DNA of 64,000 bases from Flavobacterium sediminilitoris (GCF_023008245.1 NZ_CP090145.1:2666001-2730000), one strand, 5' to 3'; positions 41,764 through 51,535 are shown, numbered from the stretch's first letter. The notes: generated by a model from the letters alone, not told the origin. Program-made: numbers and translations.

Positions 41764-43917
41764 ATGAAAATATTGTTTAGTTTATTAGTATCAATTTTTA
41801 GCTTTATTTGTTTTTCACAAACCACTATTTCTGGAAAGATTATAGATGAGTTTGGTACCTCTTTTTCAGGAGCAAATGTCTATATTAAAGGATCTTATGA
41901 TGGAGCGATTTCCGATGATAATGGGAATTTTAAATTTGTAACAAATGCATCTGGAGAACAAATATTACATATAAGTTTTGTGTCTTATGAAACATTAACT
42001 CAAGTAATTGTTATTGAAAATTATAAAGAAAAGACATTTACATTAAGAGAAAATATAAATACGCTCGATGCAGTAGTAGTTTCAGCAGGAACTTTTAAAG
42101 CAGGAGATAATAGTAAAGTAACCGCTTTAAAACCTCTTGATATTGTTACTACAGCAGGTTCTGTGGGTAATATAATTGGAGCTTTAGAAACTTTACCAGG
42201 AACGCAAACAGTAGGAGAGAGTGGTCGTTTATTTGTGCGTGGAGGAGAATCTGATGAAACGCAAACTTTTGTTGATGGAATTCGTGTGGCTCAACCCTAT
42301 GGAGCAACAGCAAATAATTTACCAACAAGAAGTCGATTTTCTCCTTTTTTGTTTGAAGGAATGACTTTTTCAACAGGAGGTTATAGTGCAGAATTTGGAA
42401 ATGCTTTATCTAGTGTTTTATTGTTAAATACTATTGATGAACCAAAACAAAATCAAACCGATATTTCGATTATGTCTTTAGGTGTTGGTTTAGGAAAAAC
42501 ACAAAAATGGAAGAAAAGCTCATTAACATTTAATACAAGTTATATTAATTTGGCTCCATATCAATTAATTGTTCCTCAAAAGATAGATTGGAATAAACCT
42601 GTGCAAGTACTTTCAGGTGAAAGTATCTATAGGCAAAAAATTAAAGATGGATTATTGAAAGTTTATGCCGCTTTTGATTATACAACATTCGATTTAAATC
42701 AAGATAACGTTGATTTTTTTACTAAAACCCGATTAGAATTGAAAAACAATAATTTTTATTTTAATACAAGTTATAAAGGATATTTGAATGATGATTTACA
42801 ATTGCAAACAGGTTTAGGTTTAGGATATGGTCAAAATAAAATTACGATAGTGAATGATGATTTAGAAAATAATGAAAGAGCATTACATTATAAATTAAAA
42901 CTTCGTCAAACCATTACAAGCAGGATAAAATTGAATGTAGGAAGTGAGTTTTTTTATACTGATTTTGATGAGAATTTTACAAGATTTCAATCAGATAGAT
43001 TTGATTACGGTTTTAAAAACAACATACTTGCTATTTTTACTGAAGCAGAGGTTTTTTTCTCAAAAAAAATGGCGATGAATGTAGGAATTCGCACATCCAA
43101 TGCATCAGTTGTACAGCAATATACATTTGAACCAAGACTTTCATTTGCATATAAAATAACAGATAATAGTCAGTTTTCACTTGCTTATGGGAACTTTAAT
43201 CAAACTGCAAATCAAGATTATTTAAAGTTTAAATCTGATTTAGATTACGAAAAAACAGCTCATTACATATTTAATTATATGTACAACAAAGAAGGGAAAA
43301 TGTTTAGAGCAGAAGCTTATTTTAAAGATTATAAAGATTTAGTAAAGTATGATGGAATGCAACCAAGCTATTTCAGCAACTATGACAATACAGGAAAAGG
43401 GTATGCTAAAGGTATAGACTTATTTTGGAGAGATAGTAAGACAATTAAAAATTTAGATTATTGGATTTCATATTCATTTATAGATTCAAAAAGAGATTAT
43501 AAAAATTATTTACAAGAAGCTACTCCTAGTTTTATTGCAAATCACAATTTTTCTATTGTAACAAAATATTTTTCTCAAAAATTAAAGTCACAAATAAGTG
43601 CTACATATACTTTCAATTCGGGAAGACCTTATAATGATCCAAATAGGGTAGAATTTATGAGTGAGAAAACAAAATCATATAATAATTTAAGTTTAAGTTG
43701 GGCATATTTACTTTCACAACAAAAAATACTATTCTTCTCAATAGGTAATATTCTAAACGCTAATAATGTTTTTGGTTATCAATATGCAAATACTCCAGAT
43801 TTGAATGGTCAATTTCAGAGACAAGCTATAACTCAACCTGCTAATCAATTCTTTTTTGTAGGATTGTTTTGGACAATTAGTGATAATAAGAAGACAAATA
43901 ATTTGGATAATTTATAA
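41764..43917 (+). CDS. TonB-dependent receptor with carboxypeptidase-regulatory-like domain
   Basis: 717 residues: signal peptide (IFSFICFSQ, ending near 18), CarboxypepD_reg-like domain (about 20-100; ISGKIIDEFGTSFSGANVYIKGS), plug (about 110-215; TAGSVGNIIGALETLPGTQTVGESGRLFVRGG) and a 22-strand-type barrel to the C-terminus ending in an aromatic strand (FFVGLFWTIS). It imports an unknown ligand with TonB energy. The ATG at 41764 is preferred to an in-frame TTG at 41740, which lies in the likely -7 region CAATTTTG. No SusD-like partner follows, so polysaccharide uptake is not implied. Confidence 0.9.
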   Translation: MKILFSLLVSIFSFICFSQTTISGKIIDEFGTSFSGANVYIKGSYDGAISDDNGNFKFVTNASGEQILHISFVSYETLTQVIVIENYKEKTFTLRENINTLDAVVVSAGTFKAGDNSKVTALKPLDIVTTAGSVGNIIGALETLPGTQTVGESGRLFVRGGESDETQTFVDGIRVAQPYGATANNLPTRSRFSPFLFEGMTFSTGGYSAEFGNALSSVLLLNTIDEPKQNQTDISIMSLGVGLGKTQKWKKSSLTFNTSYINLAPYQLIVPQKIDWNKPVQVLSGESIYRQKIKDGLLKVYAAFDYTTFDLNQDNVDFFTKTRLELKNNNFYFNTSYKGYLNDDLQLQTGLGLGYGQNKITIVNDDLENNERALHYKLKLRQTITSRIKLNVGSEFFYTDFDENFTRFQSDRFDYGFKNNILAIFTEAEVFFSKKMAMNVGIRTSNASVVQQYTFEPRLSFAYKITDNSQFSLAYGNFNQTANQDYLKFKSDLDYEKTAHYIFNYMYNKEGKMFRAEAYFKDYKDLVKYDGMQPSYFSNYDNTGKGYAKGIDLFWRDSKTIKNLDYWISYSFIDSKRDYKNYLQEATPSFIANHNFSIVTKYFSQKLKSQISATYTFNSGRPYNDPNRVEFMSEKTKSYNNLSLSWAYLLSQQKILFFSIGNILNANNVFGYQYANTPDLNGQFQRQAITQPANQFFFVGLFWTISDNKKTNNLDNL

Positions 43918-43919
43918 AA

Positions 43920-44024
43920 TAGTGATTAGTCCTTATCGATTAGTAAAAAGCTATTAAAAGGAAGCTTAAAGTAAACAATTTAGATGTTAAATGAATTTCT
44001 AAATTCGTTTATTACTAATCACTA
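43920..44024. repeat. 105-bp inverted-repeat element in an intergenic gap
   Basis: TAGTGATTAGT at 43920-43930 is repeated inverted at 44014-44024; inside, aatttaga (43979-43986) pairs with tctaaatt (43998-44005). It lies 2 bases past the TonB receptor stop and ends in a run of seven A. It may fold as a long hairpin at the transcript end, or be a tiny non-autonomous element; nothing else is seen in the rest of the gap to 44140. Confidence 0.4.
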
Positions 44025-44140
44025 AAAAAAGCAATTCATCATCAAAAAACAACAGTTCGGTAATAATCAATTTTAAAATTAGCAGTTCTAACCGAAATTT
44101 GTTTCATCAAAATATATAAAATAATATTAACAAATTCAAA

Positions 44141-44776
44141 ATGAAAATCATGACAAAAATTATCACTTTTATTGCACTATTTATAGCTTCAATAGTTTTA
44201 GGACAAACAAATTATGAAAAAGGAATGCAAGATGCATTATCACTTTGGAAAAACAAAAAACCATCAGAAGCAACAGCTATATTAGAAAGAATAGCTTCAG
44301 TTGAAGAAGGAAATTGGTTACCAAACTATTATATTGCTTTAATTAATACCACACAATCATTTCGTTATATGGATGACAAATCAAAAGTTAAAATACTTTT
44401 AGAAACAGCTCAAAAAGCACAAGACAAGATTAATATAATAGCACCAGATAATCCAGAAGTTTTAGTAATGCAGGCTATGATTCATACAGCTTGGATTGTT
44501 TATGATCCAATGGCAAACGGACAAAAGTTATCAGGTGATATTATGTATATTTATAATAAAGCATATAAATTGGCACCAGAAAATCCTAGAGTAGTTTTTA
44601 GTAAAGCTGATTTTGAAATGGGAATGGCTTCTTATTTTGGTCAAGATACAAAACCGATGTGTGCTGAAATAGAGAAATCATTAGAACTTTTTGCTAACTT
44701 TATCCCTAAAACACCTTTTCATCCAACTTGGGGCTTAGACAGAGCAAATGAAACATCAGAAAAATGCAAAAAATAA
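44141..44776 (+). CDS. Secreted TPR-like protein preceding the LytS/LytTR operon
   Basis: 211 residues with a signal peptide ending near ASIVLGQ (residue 22). The rest is helical with paired-helix repeats: YEKGMQDALSLWKNKKPSEATAILERIA, NWLPNYYIALINTT and NKAYKLAPENPRVVFSKADFEM, so a periplasmic TPR-type binding protein. An internal ATG at 44150 is an equally good start. It is 4 bases from the sensor kinase gene, so it is probably translated with it and could feed a signal to the kinase; no direct evidence for that. Confidence 0.75.
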   Translation: MKIMTKIITFIALFIASIVLGQTNYEKGMQDALSLWKNKKPSEATAILERIASVEEGNWLPNYYIALINTTQSFRYMDDKSKVKILLETAQKAQDKINIIAPDNPEVLVMQAMIHTAWIVYDPMANGQKLSGDIMYIYNKAYKLAPENPRVVFSKADFEMGMASYFGQDTKPMCAEIEKSLELFANFIPKTPFHPTWGLDRANETSEKCKK

Positions 44777-44780
44777 TTGA

Positions 44781-46115
44781 ATGAATTATATAAAAGAAAT
44801 AGCAAAATCAATAATACTAGGATTTTTAATATTTATCATATTACAAGGTGTTAATTTAATTGTTAATCAACAATTACCAAGTTTTGATACATTAAAATGG
44901 AATTTTATATATACAATTTTATATTCAGTTGTATTGTATATGTCAAATGCTCTTGTTTTTGTTCAACTAGATAAGCATTTTGAAAAAAACAGATTTCATT
45001 TAAAAAGATTAATCATTGGGTTTTTATCATCACTCTTTATTTCAGGATTTGTTATTTTTTTATTAAGAATCCTTGAAGATGTTGGATTCGAAAATAAAAC
45101 GATTAATCAATTTTTAAAAACAGAGAAAGCTTCAAATTATTTAGTTGCAATGATTATTACAATAATAGTAACACTAGCAATTCATTTAATTTATTTTTAT
45201 AAAGCCTATCAAGAAAGTAAACTTAAAGAGCAGAAAATAATAGCAGGGAATGCTTCTGCGAAGTTTGAAAGTTTAAAAAATCAGTTAGATCCTCATTTTT
45301 TATTTAATAGTTTAAATGTTTTAAGTTCATTAATAGAAGAAAATCCAGAAAACGCTCAAAAATTCACAACCTCATTATCTAAAATATATAGATACGTATT
45401 AGAACAAAGAGATAAAGAATTGGTTTCTGTTGATGAAGAATTAAAGTTTGCCAAAACTTATATGAATTTATTAAAAATGCGATTTGAAAATAGTATCACA
45501 TTTGATTTACCAGAAGGCCTAGGTAATGAAGAAGCAAAAGTAGTACCATTATCACTTCAATTATTATTAGAAAATTGCATCAAACACAATGTAGTAAGTG
45601 AATCAAGACCACTACACATAAAAATTGCAATAGAAGAAAACCAATTAACAGTAAGTAATAATTTTCAAACGAAAGAAGTATTACAAAGCAGAAAAGGAGT
45701 TGGTTTACAAAATATAGTAAACCGTTATGCGATATTAACAAAAAGAAATGTATTAGTGGAAGAAAACGAAAATCATTTTAAAGTTTTCTTACCCATATTA
45801 ACAAAACAAATTTCAATTATGGAATCAAAAAATATATATAATGAAAACATGGCTTATGTTAGAGCCAAAGAAAGAGTGGAAAAGTTAAAAGGATTTTATG
45901 GTAATTTAATTTCGTATTGCAGTGTTATTCCAATATTAATTATTATTAACCTAAATACATCAAAATTTCAATGGTTTTGGTTTCCAATGCTAGGTTGGGG
46001 AATGGGATTAATATTTCATGGAATTGAAACATTTGGATATGGTAAATCTTGGGAAGAAAGAAAAATTCAAGAAATATTAGAAAAAGAAAGTAAAGAACAA
46101 TCAAAATGGAGGTAA
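44781..46115 (+). CDS. LytS-type sensor histidine kinase fused to a 2TM domain
   Basis: 444 residues. Four membrane helices (about 8-28, 42-62, 76-96, 120-140), a short coiled linker, then the His_kinase domain with the phospho-acceptor H172 in NQLDPHFLFNSLNVLSSL, an ATPase part with LLLENCIKHNVV and a G-box GVGLQNIVNRY. After about residue 345 a second unit appears: a 2TM domain (AKERVEKLKGFYGNL, two helices, SWEERKIQEILEKE). The same 2TM unit is encoded alone in the three next genes, so this is a natural fusion. It should phosphorylate the LytTR regulator at the end of the operon. Confidence 0.9.
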   Translation: MNYIKEIAKSIILGFLIFIILQGVNLIVNQQLPSFDTLKWNFIYTILYSVVLYMSNALVFVQLDKHFEKNRFHLKRLIIGFLSSLFISGFVIFLLRILEDVGFENKTINQFLKTEKASNYLVAMIITIIVTLAIHLIYFYKAYQESKLKEQKIIAGNASAKFESLKNQLDPHFLFNSLNVLSSLIEENPENAQKFTTSLSKIYRYVLEQRDKELVSVDEELKFAKTYMNLLKMRFENSITFDLPEGLGNEEAKVVPLSLQLLLENCIKHNVVSESRPLHIKIAIEENQLTVSNNFQTKEVLQSRKGVGLQNIVNRYAILTKRNVLVEENENHFKVFLPILTKQISIMESKNIYNENMAYVRAKERVEKLKGFYGNLISYCSVIPILIIINLNTSKFQWFWFPMLGWGMGLIFHGIETFGYGKSWEERKIQEILEKESKEQSKWR

Positions 46116-46117
46116 TA

Positions 46118-46438
46118 ATGGAGCAGAATATTGAAAATCAGATTTTAGAACAAATAGCAAGAAAAAGAGTAAAAAAAATAAAGCAGTTTTATAGTCATTT
46201 GTTCATTTTTACAATAGGAGTAATAATTTACATTCTAAAAAAATATTTTGGATTATCAATTAATTTTTGGCCAATACGATTTATTAACGATTTTTTTATG
46301 TGGTGTTGGACTTTTGTAATAGTAGTACAAGGTGCTCAATTATTTCTTAGTGAAAGAATACTTGGAAAAAATTGGGAAGAACAAAAAATTAAAAGAATTC
46401 TTGAGGAAGAAAAGATAGAAAAACAAAATTGGAGATAG
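46118..46438 (+). CDS. Stand-alone 2TM domain protein 1
   Basis: 106 residues with the whole 2TM plan: a basic helix (RKRVKKIKQFYSHLFIF), two membrane helices (about 25-47 and 60-80) and the C-terminal motif LGKNWEEQKIKRILEEEK. The ATG at 46118 is preferred over 46106 because it follows the kinase stop and has GGAGG 6 bases upstream, one of few clear Shine-Dalgarno sites here. 2TM proteins (PF13239) occur beside LytS/LytTR pairs in Bacteroidota; their role is not established. Confidence 0.82.
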   Translation: MEQNIENQILEQIARKRVKKIKQFYSHLFIFTIGVIIYILKKYFGLSINFWPIRFINDFFMWCWTFVIVVQGAQLFLSERILGKNWEEQKIKRILEEEKIEKQNWR

Positions 46439-46440
46439 TT

Positions 46441-46743
46441 ATGAAAACGAATGATGAATTTGAACGTTATCAAAAAGCTCAAAAGAAAGTAAAAGAACTA
46501 AAAGGTTTCTACAGACATTTATTAGTTTTTGTAATAGTAATGATCGGATTAATTTATATTAATCTAAAATACACACCTGAGGTTTTATGGTTTATTTGGC
46601 CTATGATTGGTTCAATAGTTCCGTTGGTTTTTCATGGAGCGAAAATTTCTAATTCTTTTCCTTTTTTTAATAAAGATTGGGAAGAGAAAAAAATTAAGCA
46701 ATTTATGGAAGAAGAAAAAACGCATAACAATAAATTTGAATAA
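46441..46743 (+). CDS. Stand-alone 2TM domain protein 2
   Basis: 100 residues with KAQKKVKELKGFYRHLLVFV, two membrane helices separated by a short loop (LKYTPEVLW) and a final NKDWEEKKIKQFMEEEK. Same plan and motif order as its neighbours, with clear sequence divergence, so an older tandem duplication. The ATG at 46441, 2 bases after the previous stop and below GGAG, is preferred to an in-frame ATG at 46429 inside the previous gene. Confidence 0.82.
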   Translation: MKTNDEFERYQKAQKKVKELKGFYRHLLVFVIVMIGLIYINLKYTPEVLWFIWPMIGSIVPLVFHGAKISNSFPFFNKDWEEKKIKQFMEEEKTHNNKFE

Positions 46744-46744
46744 C

Positions 46745-47107
46745 ATGAGTATAGAAAACAGAATAAATAAAAGAACAGAAACAGAAGAAAGTAATAATTT
46801 TGTTTCTATAGATTCAGAAGAAATAAAATATCAAAATGCTTTGAAGAAAGTTAAAAGAATAAAAAGTTTTTATTCTCATGCTTTAGTCTATATAGTAATT
46901 AATATTATGATAATAATTATTAACATTCAAAGCTTAAATGAAGGAGAAAGTTATTTCCAATTTAAAAATTTTATGACTGCTATTTTTTGGGGAATTGGTT
47001 TATTAACACATGGCTTATCGGTTTTTTTACCTGAAATGATTTTAGGAAATAACTGGGAAGAACGTAAAATTAGAGAATTGATGGATAAAAATAATAAATG
47101 GGAATAA
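46745..47107 (+). CDS. Stand-alone 2TM domain protein 3
   Basis: 120 residues. A polar N-terminal extension of about 32 residues (INKRTETEESNN) precedes the 2TM unit: ALKKVKRIKSFYSHALVYIV, second helix FWGIGLLTHGLSVF and GNNWEERKIRELMDKNN. The ATG at 46745 starts 1 base after the previous stop; the longer reading from 46634 overlaps the previous gene in another frame and is not credible. The last of three tandem copies. Confidence 0.82.
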   Translation: MSIENRINKRTETEESNNFVSIDSEEIKYQNALKKVKRIKSFYSHALVYIVINIMIIIINIQSLNEGESYFQFKNFMTAIFWGIGLLTHGLSVFLPEMILGNNWEERKIRELMDKNNKWE

Positions 47108-47339
47108 AAAGATTGAATGATTTAGTAATATTTAAAACAAATACAAGTTTATTTTTAATGTAAGAATAACACATTAATCATAAAATAAACAAAACGTATT
47201 TCGTTTATCTTTTGCATACTAAAGAAGAATTATATCAAAAGATTTATGTTTATAGAAGAACAAAACAAAGTATTAAGAAAGTGAAAACACTTTTAAAAAT
47301 AGAATATTTGAATAGTCGATTTATACAAAAAATAGAATA

Positions 47340-48095
47340 ATGAATATCATAATCATAGAAGACGAAAAACCAGCAGCAAGATTATTACAACGAAAAGTAG
47401 AAAAATTGGGATTGCAAATCAAGCAAATGTTACATTCTGTTGAAGAATCATTAAATTGGTTTCAAAATAATGAACATCCTGATTTAATTTTTCTCGATAT
47501 TCAATTATCAGACGGATTGTCTTTTGAAATTTTTGAACAAATAGATATAAAAAGCGCTGTCATTTTCACTACAGCTTATGATGAATATGCATTAAGAGCC
47601 TTCAAACTTAATAGTATTGATTATTTATTAAAACCAATTGATGAAGATGATTTAGAAGTTGCAGTTGCTAAGTTTAAAACCAGAGCATCAATAAATACTT
47701 CAGTAAGTCTAGATTTTGAAGCCATAAAAAGAATGTTAGTAAACCCTGTTGAAAGACAATATAAAACTCGTTTCTCAGTTAAAATTGGTCACCAAATAAA
47801 AGTAATTTCCATTCAAGAAGTAGAATGTTTTTTTAGCGAAAACAAAGGTACATATATTCATACTTTTGATAATCGCGATTATTTGCTAGATATTACAATG
47901 GAACAACTAGAAAATGAGTTAAATCCAAAAGATTTTTTTAGAATAAATAGAAAATACATTCTACCATTAAAAGGAATTAAAGAAATCCAAATACATACAA
48001 ATTCTCGTTTAAAAATACTTTTATCATCTTATAAAACAGATGAAGTAATAGTTGCAAGAGAAAAAGTAAACGATTTTAAAAATTGGATTGGGTAA
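47340..48095 (+). CDS. LytTR-family response regulator
   Basis: 251 residues: receiver domain (1-120) with acidic pocket E7-D8, phospho-acceptor D53 in LIFLDIQLSDG, T in IFTTAYDEYA and K in DYLLKPID; then a LytTR DNA-binding domain (about 148-251; KTRFSVKIGHQIKVISIQEV, FFRINRKYILPLKGIKEI). LytTR regulators bind paired short direct repeats. It is 232 bases after the last 2TM gene, with a TATCTTTTG box in that gap, so it may also be made from its own promoter. Cognate of the kinase at 44781. Confidence 0.92.
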   Translation: MNIIIIEDEKPAARLLQRKVEKLGLQIKQMLHSVEESLNWFQNNEHPDLIFLDIQLSDGLSFEIFEQIDIKSAVIFTTAYDEYALRAFKLNSIDYLLKPIDEDDLEVAVAKFKTRASINTSVSLDFEAIKRMLVNPVERQYKTRFSVKIGHQIKVISIQEVECFFSENKGTYIHTFDNRDYLLDITMEQLENELNPKDFFRINRKYILPLKGIKEIQIHTNSRLKILLSSYKTDEVIVAREKVNDFKNWIG

Positions 48096-48112
48096 AACTA
48101 TTTACCCAATCC
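48085..48112 (-). terminator. Shared terminator of the response regulator and DUF1573 genes
   Basis: 12-bp perfect stem (48085-48096 with 48101-48112, loop acta) spanning the response regulator stop codon; the T tract is best on the minus strand, so it mainly serves the DUF1573 gene. Confidence 0.75.
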
Positions 48113-48121
48113 ATAAAAAAA

Positions 48122-48520
48122 TTATTTTTTGTCTTTAACAACAATTACAGTTCCTTTAATTCTCAAAGGCACAACACCATTAGGTTTATTAACAGCATTA
48201 CTTTCAACAGTAATTGTTTTACTAATTGGCCCAGGGTTCATATTATATTTAACAGTAATTTTATCCGATTTTCCAGGTAAAATTGCTTCAGAAGGTTTCG
48301 TTGGTATTGTACAACCACAAGTAGAAGTAACATTTTTAATAACTAATGGAGCATTTCCTGTATTTGTGAATTCAAAAACACGTATACCATCATCAACACC
48401 TTTCACAACTTCACCATAATTTATTGTTTCTTCTTTAAACTCAATTTTAGGGCCATCTTGAGCAAAAGAATTAACGTTAAATAAAACTACAACTAGTAAG
48501 ATAAGTAAATTTTTCATCAT
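48122..48520 (-). CDS. Secreted DUF1573 protein
   Basis: 132 residues: signal peptide ending near residue 20 (VNSFAQD), then one Ig-like/MSP-type beta domain characteristic of DUF1573: FKEETINYGEVVKGVDDGIRVFEFTNTG, VIKNVTSTCGCTIPTKPSEAI with the conserved TSTCGCT and LPGKSDKITVKYN. The paired cysteines in CGC could bind metal or form a disulfide; function is unknown. Length is typical of the single-domain type. Confidence 0.88.
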   Translation of the reverse strand: MMKNLLILLVVVLFNVNSFAQDGPKIEFKEETINYGEVVKGVDDGIRVFEFTNTGNAPLVIKNVTSTCGCTIPTKPSEAILPGKSDKITVKYNMNPGPISKTITVESNAVNKPNGVVPLRIKGTVIVVKDKK

Positions 48521-48845
48521 ATTTTAGATTAAGTGTTTATGTAAAAATATATGTTTTAATAAGAAAGAACAAATAAATTAACTTTTTTTATTTTAGCATA
48601 TATCGTTACTTTTGCAAAATAGTAAAATCAAAAATAGTACCAAACTTTTATGAAAGCGAAAAGATTGGTTATACTTGCTATCCATTTTCCTGCTGTTCGT
48701 TTTAGTTTCTGAAACAAGTTCAGAAAGCTACCACTTCCATCAGGGCTATATAGTAAACCATATGTGTTTTTGTAAATAAATAAGAACAAAATAATGGGTA
48801 AAATATATATATTTACCTATTAAAATATATAATAACTAAAATTAG
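48521..48845 (+). other. Intergenic leader region of valS with structured, GC-richer block
   Basis: Contains the valS promoter (48607-48614), which implies a leader of about 225 bases. Bases 48650-48755 are G+C-richer than the flanks and include a perfect 8-bp hairpin (48706-48713 with 48719-48726, loop acaag). A 20-codon frame starts at 48650 but ends at a TGA; shifting one A in the run at 48659-48662 would open a 42-codon hydrophobic frame. I see no firm gene. Confidence 0.5.
48607..48614 (+). promoter_or_regulatory. valS promoter, -7 box
   Basis: TACTTTTG matches TAnnTTTG. It is the only such box in the divergent gap facing valS, 232 bases upstream of the ATG. Confidence 0.6.
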
Positions 48846-51476
48846 ATGATACCAGCACAGTTTAACCCAAAAGACGTAGAAAAAAAATGGTACGATTACT
48901 GGATGAAAAATAAATATTTTCATTCCACTCCAGACAACCGTACACCTTATACAATAGTAATTCCACCACCTAATGTAACAGGCGTCTTGCACATGGGACA
49001 CATGCTGAATAATACTATTCAAGATGTTTTAATTCGTCGTGCTCGTTTAAAAGGATTCAATGCTTGTTGGGTACCTGGAACCGACCACGCTTCTATTGCT
49101 ACAGAAGCCAAAGTAGTAGCAAAATTAAAATCGGAAGGAATTAATAAATCCGATTTAACACGTGAAGAGTTTTTAAAGCACGCTTACGACTGGACCGATA
49201 AATACGGTGGTACTATCTTGGAACAATTGAAACAATTAGGTTGTTCTTGCGATTGGGACAGAACCAAGTTTACGATGGATGAAGATATGTCGGCATCTGT
49301 TATTAAGTCGTTTGTTGATTTGTACAATAAAGGTATGATTTACCGCGGTTTCCGTATGGTTAACTGGGACCCAGAAGCAAAAACTACTTTGTCGGATGAA
49401 GAAGTAATTCACGAAGAACGTCAAGGTAAATTGTATTTTATCAATTATAAAATCGAAGGTAGTAACGATACCTTAACTATTGCAACAACACGTCCAGAAA
49501 CTATTTTTGGAGATACTGCGGTTTGTATCAACCCAAATGATGAGCGTTTTACGCATTTGAAAGGCAAAAAAGCTATTGTACCTATCTGTAACCGCGTTAT
49601 TCCAATTATTGAAGATGAGTATGTAGATGTTGAATTTGGAACAGGTTGTTTAAAAGTAACACCAGCACATGATGTTAATGATAAAGAATTAGGTGACAAG
49701 CACAATTTAGAGATTATCGATATCTTCAACGAAGATGCTACATTAAACACTTTCGGATTGCAATTTGCAGGAAAAGATCGTTTTGTTGCACGTGAGGAAG
49801 TTGCGAAAGAGTTAGAAGCTAATGGAGCTTTGGTGAAAACTGAAGTCCATATGAATAAAGTAGGAACTTCTGAACGCACAAAAGCAGTTATTGAGCCACG
49901 TTTGTCAGATCAATGGTTCCTTAAAATGGAAGAGTTAGTAAAACCAGCTATAAAAGCAGTTTTAGAGACAGAAGAAGTAAAATTATATCCAAGTAAATTC
50001 AACAATACGTACCGTCACTGGATGGAAAATATTCGCGATTGGAACATTTCGCGACAATTATGGTGGGGACAACAAATTCCTGCGTATTACTATGGTGAAG
50101 GTAAGGAAGATTTCGTAGTTGCAGAAAACCCAACAGCTGCTTTAGCTTTGGCACAAACTAAAACCGGAAATCATAACTTAACAGCTGCAGATTTAACACA
50201 AGATGCAGATGCATTGGATACTTGGTTCTCGTCATGGTTATGGCCTATGGCAGTTTTTGGAGGCGTTTTAGATCCAGAAAATGAAGATTTTAAATATTAT
50301 TATCCAACAAACGATTTGGTAACAGGTCCGGATATTTTATTTTTCTGGGTTGCACGTATGATTATTGCAGGTTATGAGTATACGGGTAAAAAACCTTTTA
50401 ATAATGTATATTTAACGGGATTGGTTCGTGATAAACAACGACGTAAGATGTCAAAATCGTTAGGAAATTCTCCAGATCCACTAGATTTAATTGAGAAGTT
50501 TGGTGCCGATGGTGTTCGTGTAGGTTTACTATTGAGTGCCTCTGCAGGAAATGATATCATGTTTGACGAAGAGTTGTGTAACAATGGTAAAGCTTTTGCC
50601 AATAAAATTTGGAATGCTTTCCGTTTGATTAAAGGATGGGAAGTAGTAGCAGATATAGCACAGCCAGAAGCTTCAAAAATAGCGATTGATTGGTATGAAG
50701 CGAAGTTGCAACAAACTTTAGCTGAAATTGAGGATAATTTTGAAAAATACCGTTTATCAGACGCTTTAATGGCAATTTACAAATTGGTATGGGACGATTT
50801 CTGTTCGTGGTTATTAGAGATTATTAAGCCAGGTTACCAACAGCCAATTGACCGTGCTACATTTGACAAAGCAATCGAATTGTTGGAAGCAAACTTGAAA
50901 TTGTTACATCCGTTTATGCCATTCTTAACGGAAGAAATTTGGCAATATATTGCAGATAGAACTCCAGAGCAAGCTTTAATTGTTTCGGAATGGCCAACAA
51001 TGAAGGATACTAATGCTGATTTAATTCCAGCGTTTGATTTTGCATCAGAAGTAATTTCAGGTATTCGTACCATTCGTAAAGAAAAGAACATTTCGTTTAA
51101 AGATACTATCGACTTGAAAGTAATCAACAATGAAAAAGTAGCTACTACTTTTGATGCGGTTATTTTGAAATTGGGTAATGTAGAAAGTTTAGAATATGTA
51201 ACGGAAGCTGTTGACGGGTCGTTGACGTTCCGTGTGAAATCAAATGAGTATTTTATTCCAATTTCAGGTAATATTGATGTAGAAGCAGAAGTTGCGAAGC
51301 TTGAGGAAGAATTAAAATATATTCAAGGTTTCTTGCGTTCGGTACAAGGAAAGTTGAGCAATGAGAAATTTGTGAATGGTGCACCAGAACAAGTAATTGC
51401 TAACGAACGTAAAAAAGAGGCTGATGCTTTAGCAAAGATTGCTACTATTGAACAAAGTTTGTTGAGTTTAAAATAA
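48846..51476 (+). CDS. valS: Valyl-tRNA synthetase
   Basis: 876-residue class I aminoacyl-tRNA synthetase that charges tRNA-Val. The HIGH motif is HMGH at 49-52 in [25 protein letters not shown] is the second ATP site; an editing domain lies between ([14 protein letters not shown] and [12 protein letters not shown]); tRNA-binding anticodon domain after about 610; and a C-terminal coiled coil ([15 protein letters not shown] ... QSLLSLK). Length is normal. Leucine TTG and arginine CGT are used far more than in neighbouring genes, and local G+C is near 38%, so high expression or past transfer is suggested. Confidence 0.97.
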   Translation: MIPAQFNPKDVEKKWYDYWMKNKYFHSTPDNRTPYTIVIPPPNVTGVLHMGHMLNNTIQDVLIRRARLKGFNACWVPGTDHASIATEAKVVAKLKSEGINKSDLTREEFLKHAYDWTDKYGGTILEQLKQLGCSCDWDRTKFTMDEDMSASVIKSFVDLYNKGMIYRGFRMVNWDPEAKTTLSDEEVIHEERQGKLYFINYKIEGSNDTLTIATTRPETIFGDTAVCINPNDERFTHLKGKKAIVPICNRVIPIIEDEYVDVEFGTGCLKVTPAHDVNDKELGDKHNLEIIDIFNEDATLNTFGLQFAGKDRFVAREEVAKELEANGALVKTEVHMNKVGTSERTKAVIEPRLSDQWFLKMEELVKPAIKAVLETEEVKLYPSKFNNTYRHWMENIRDWNISRQLWWGQQIPAYYYGEGKEDFVVAENPTAALALAQTKTGNHNLTAADLTQDADALDTWFSSWLWPMAVFGGVLDPENEDFKYYYPTNDLVTGPDILFFWVARMIIAGYEYTGKKPFNNVYLTGLVRDKQRRKMSKSLGNSPDPLDLIEKFGADGVRVGLLLSASAGNDIMFDEELCNNGKAFANKIWNAFRLIKGWEVVADIAQPEASKIAIDWYEAKLQQTLAEIEDNFEKYRLSDALMAIYKLVWDDFCSWLLEIIKPGYQQPIDRATFDKAIELLEANLKLLHPFMPFLTEEIWQYIADRTPEQALIVSEWPTMKDTNADLIPAFDFASEVISGIRTIRKEKNISFKDTIDLKVINNEKVATTFDAVILKLGNVESLEYVTEAVDGSLTFRVKSNEYFIPISGNIDVEAEVAKLEEELKYIQGFLRSVQGKLSNEKFVNGAPEQVIANERKKEADALAKIATIEQSLLSLK

Positions 51477-51496
51477 CATTTTTTATATAGTTAAAT

Positions 51497-51535
51497 AAGC
51501 CAGATTTGTTAAATAACAAGTCTGGCTTGTTTTTT
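51497..51535 (+). terminator. valS terminator
   Basis: 14-bp stem including one G-T pair (51497-51510 with 51515-51528, loop aaat) followed by gtttttt, 20 bases past the stop codon. Confidence 0.85.

Noticed and set aside
46634..46744. Extended N-terminus of the third 2TM protein
   Set aside because: The extra 37 residues overlap the previous gene in another frame and are lysine-rich noise; the ATG at 46745 directly follows the previous stop codon.
48650..48712. 20-codon ATG frame in the valS leader as a coding gene
   Set aside because: It ends in TGA after 20 codons, has no family signal and no clear ribosome binding site; kept only as part of the leader description.
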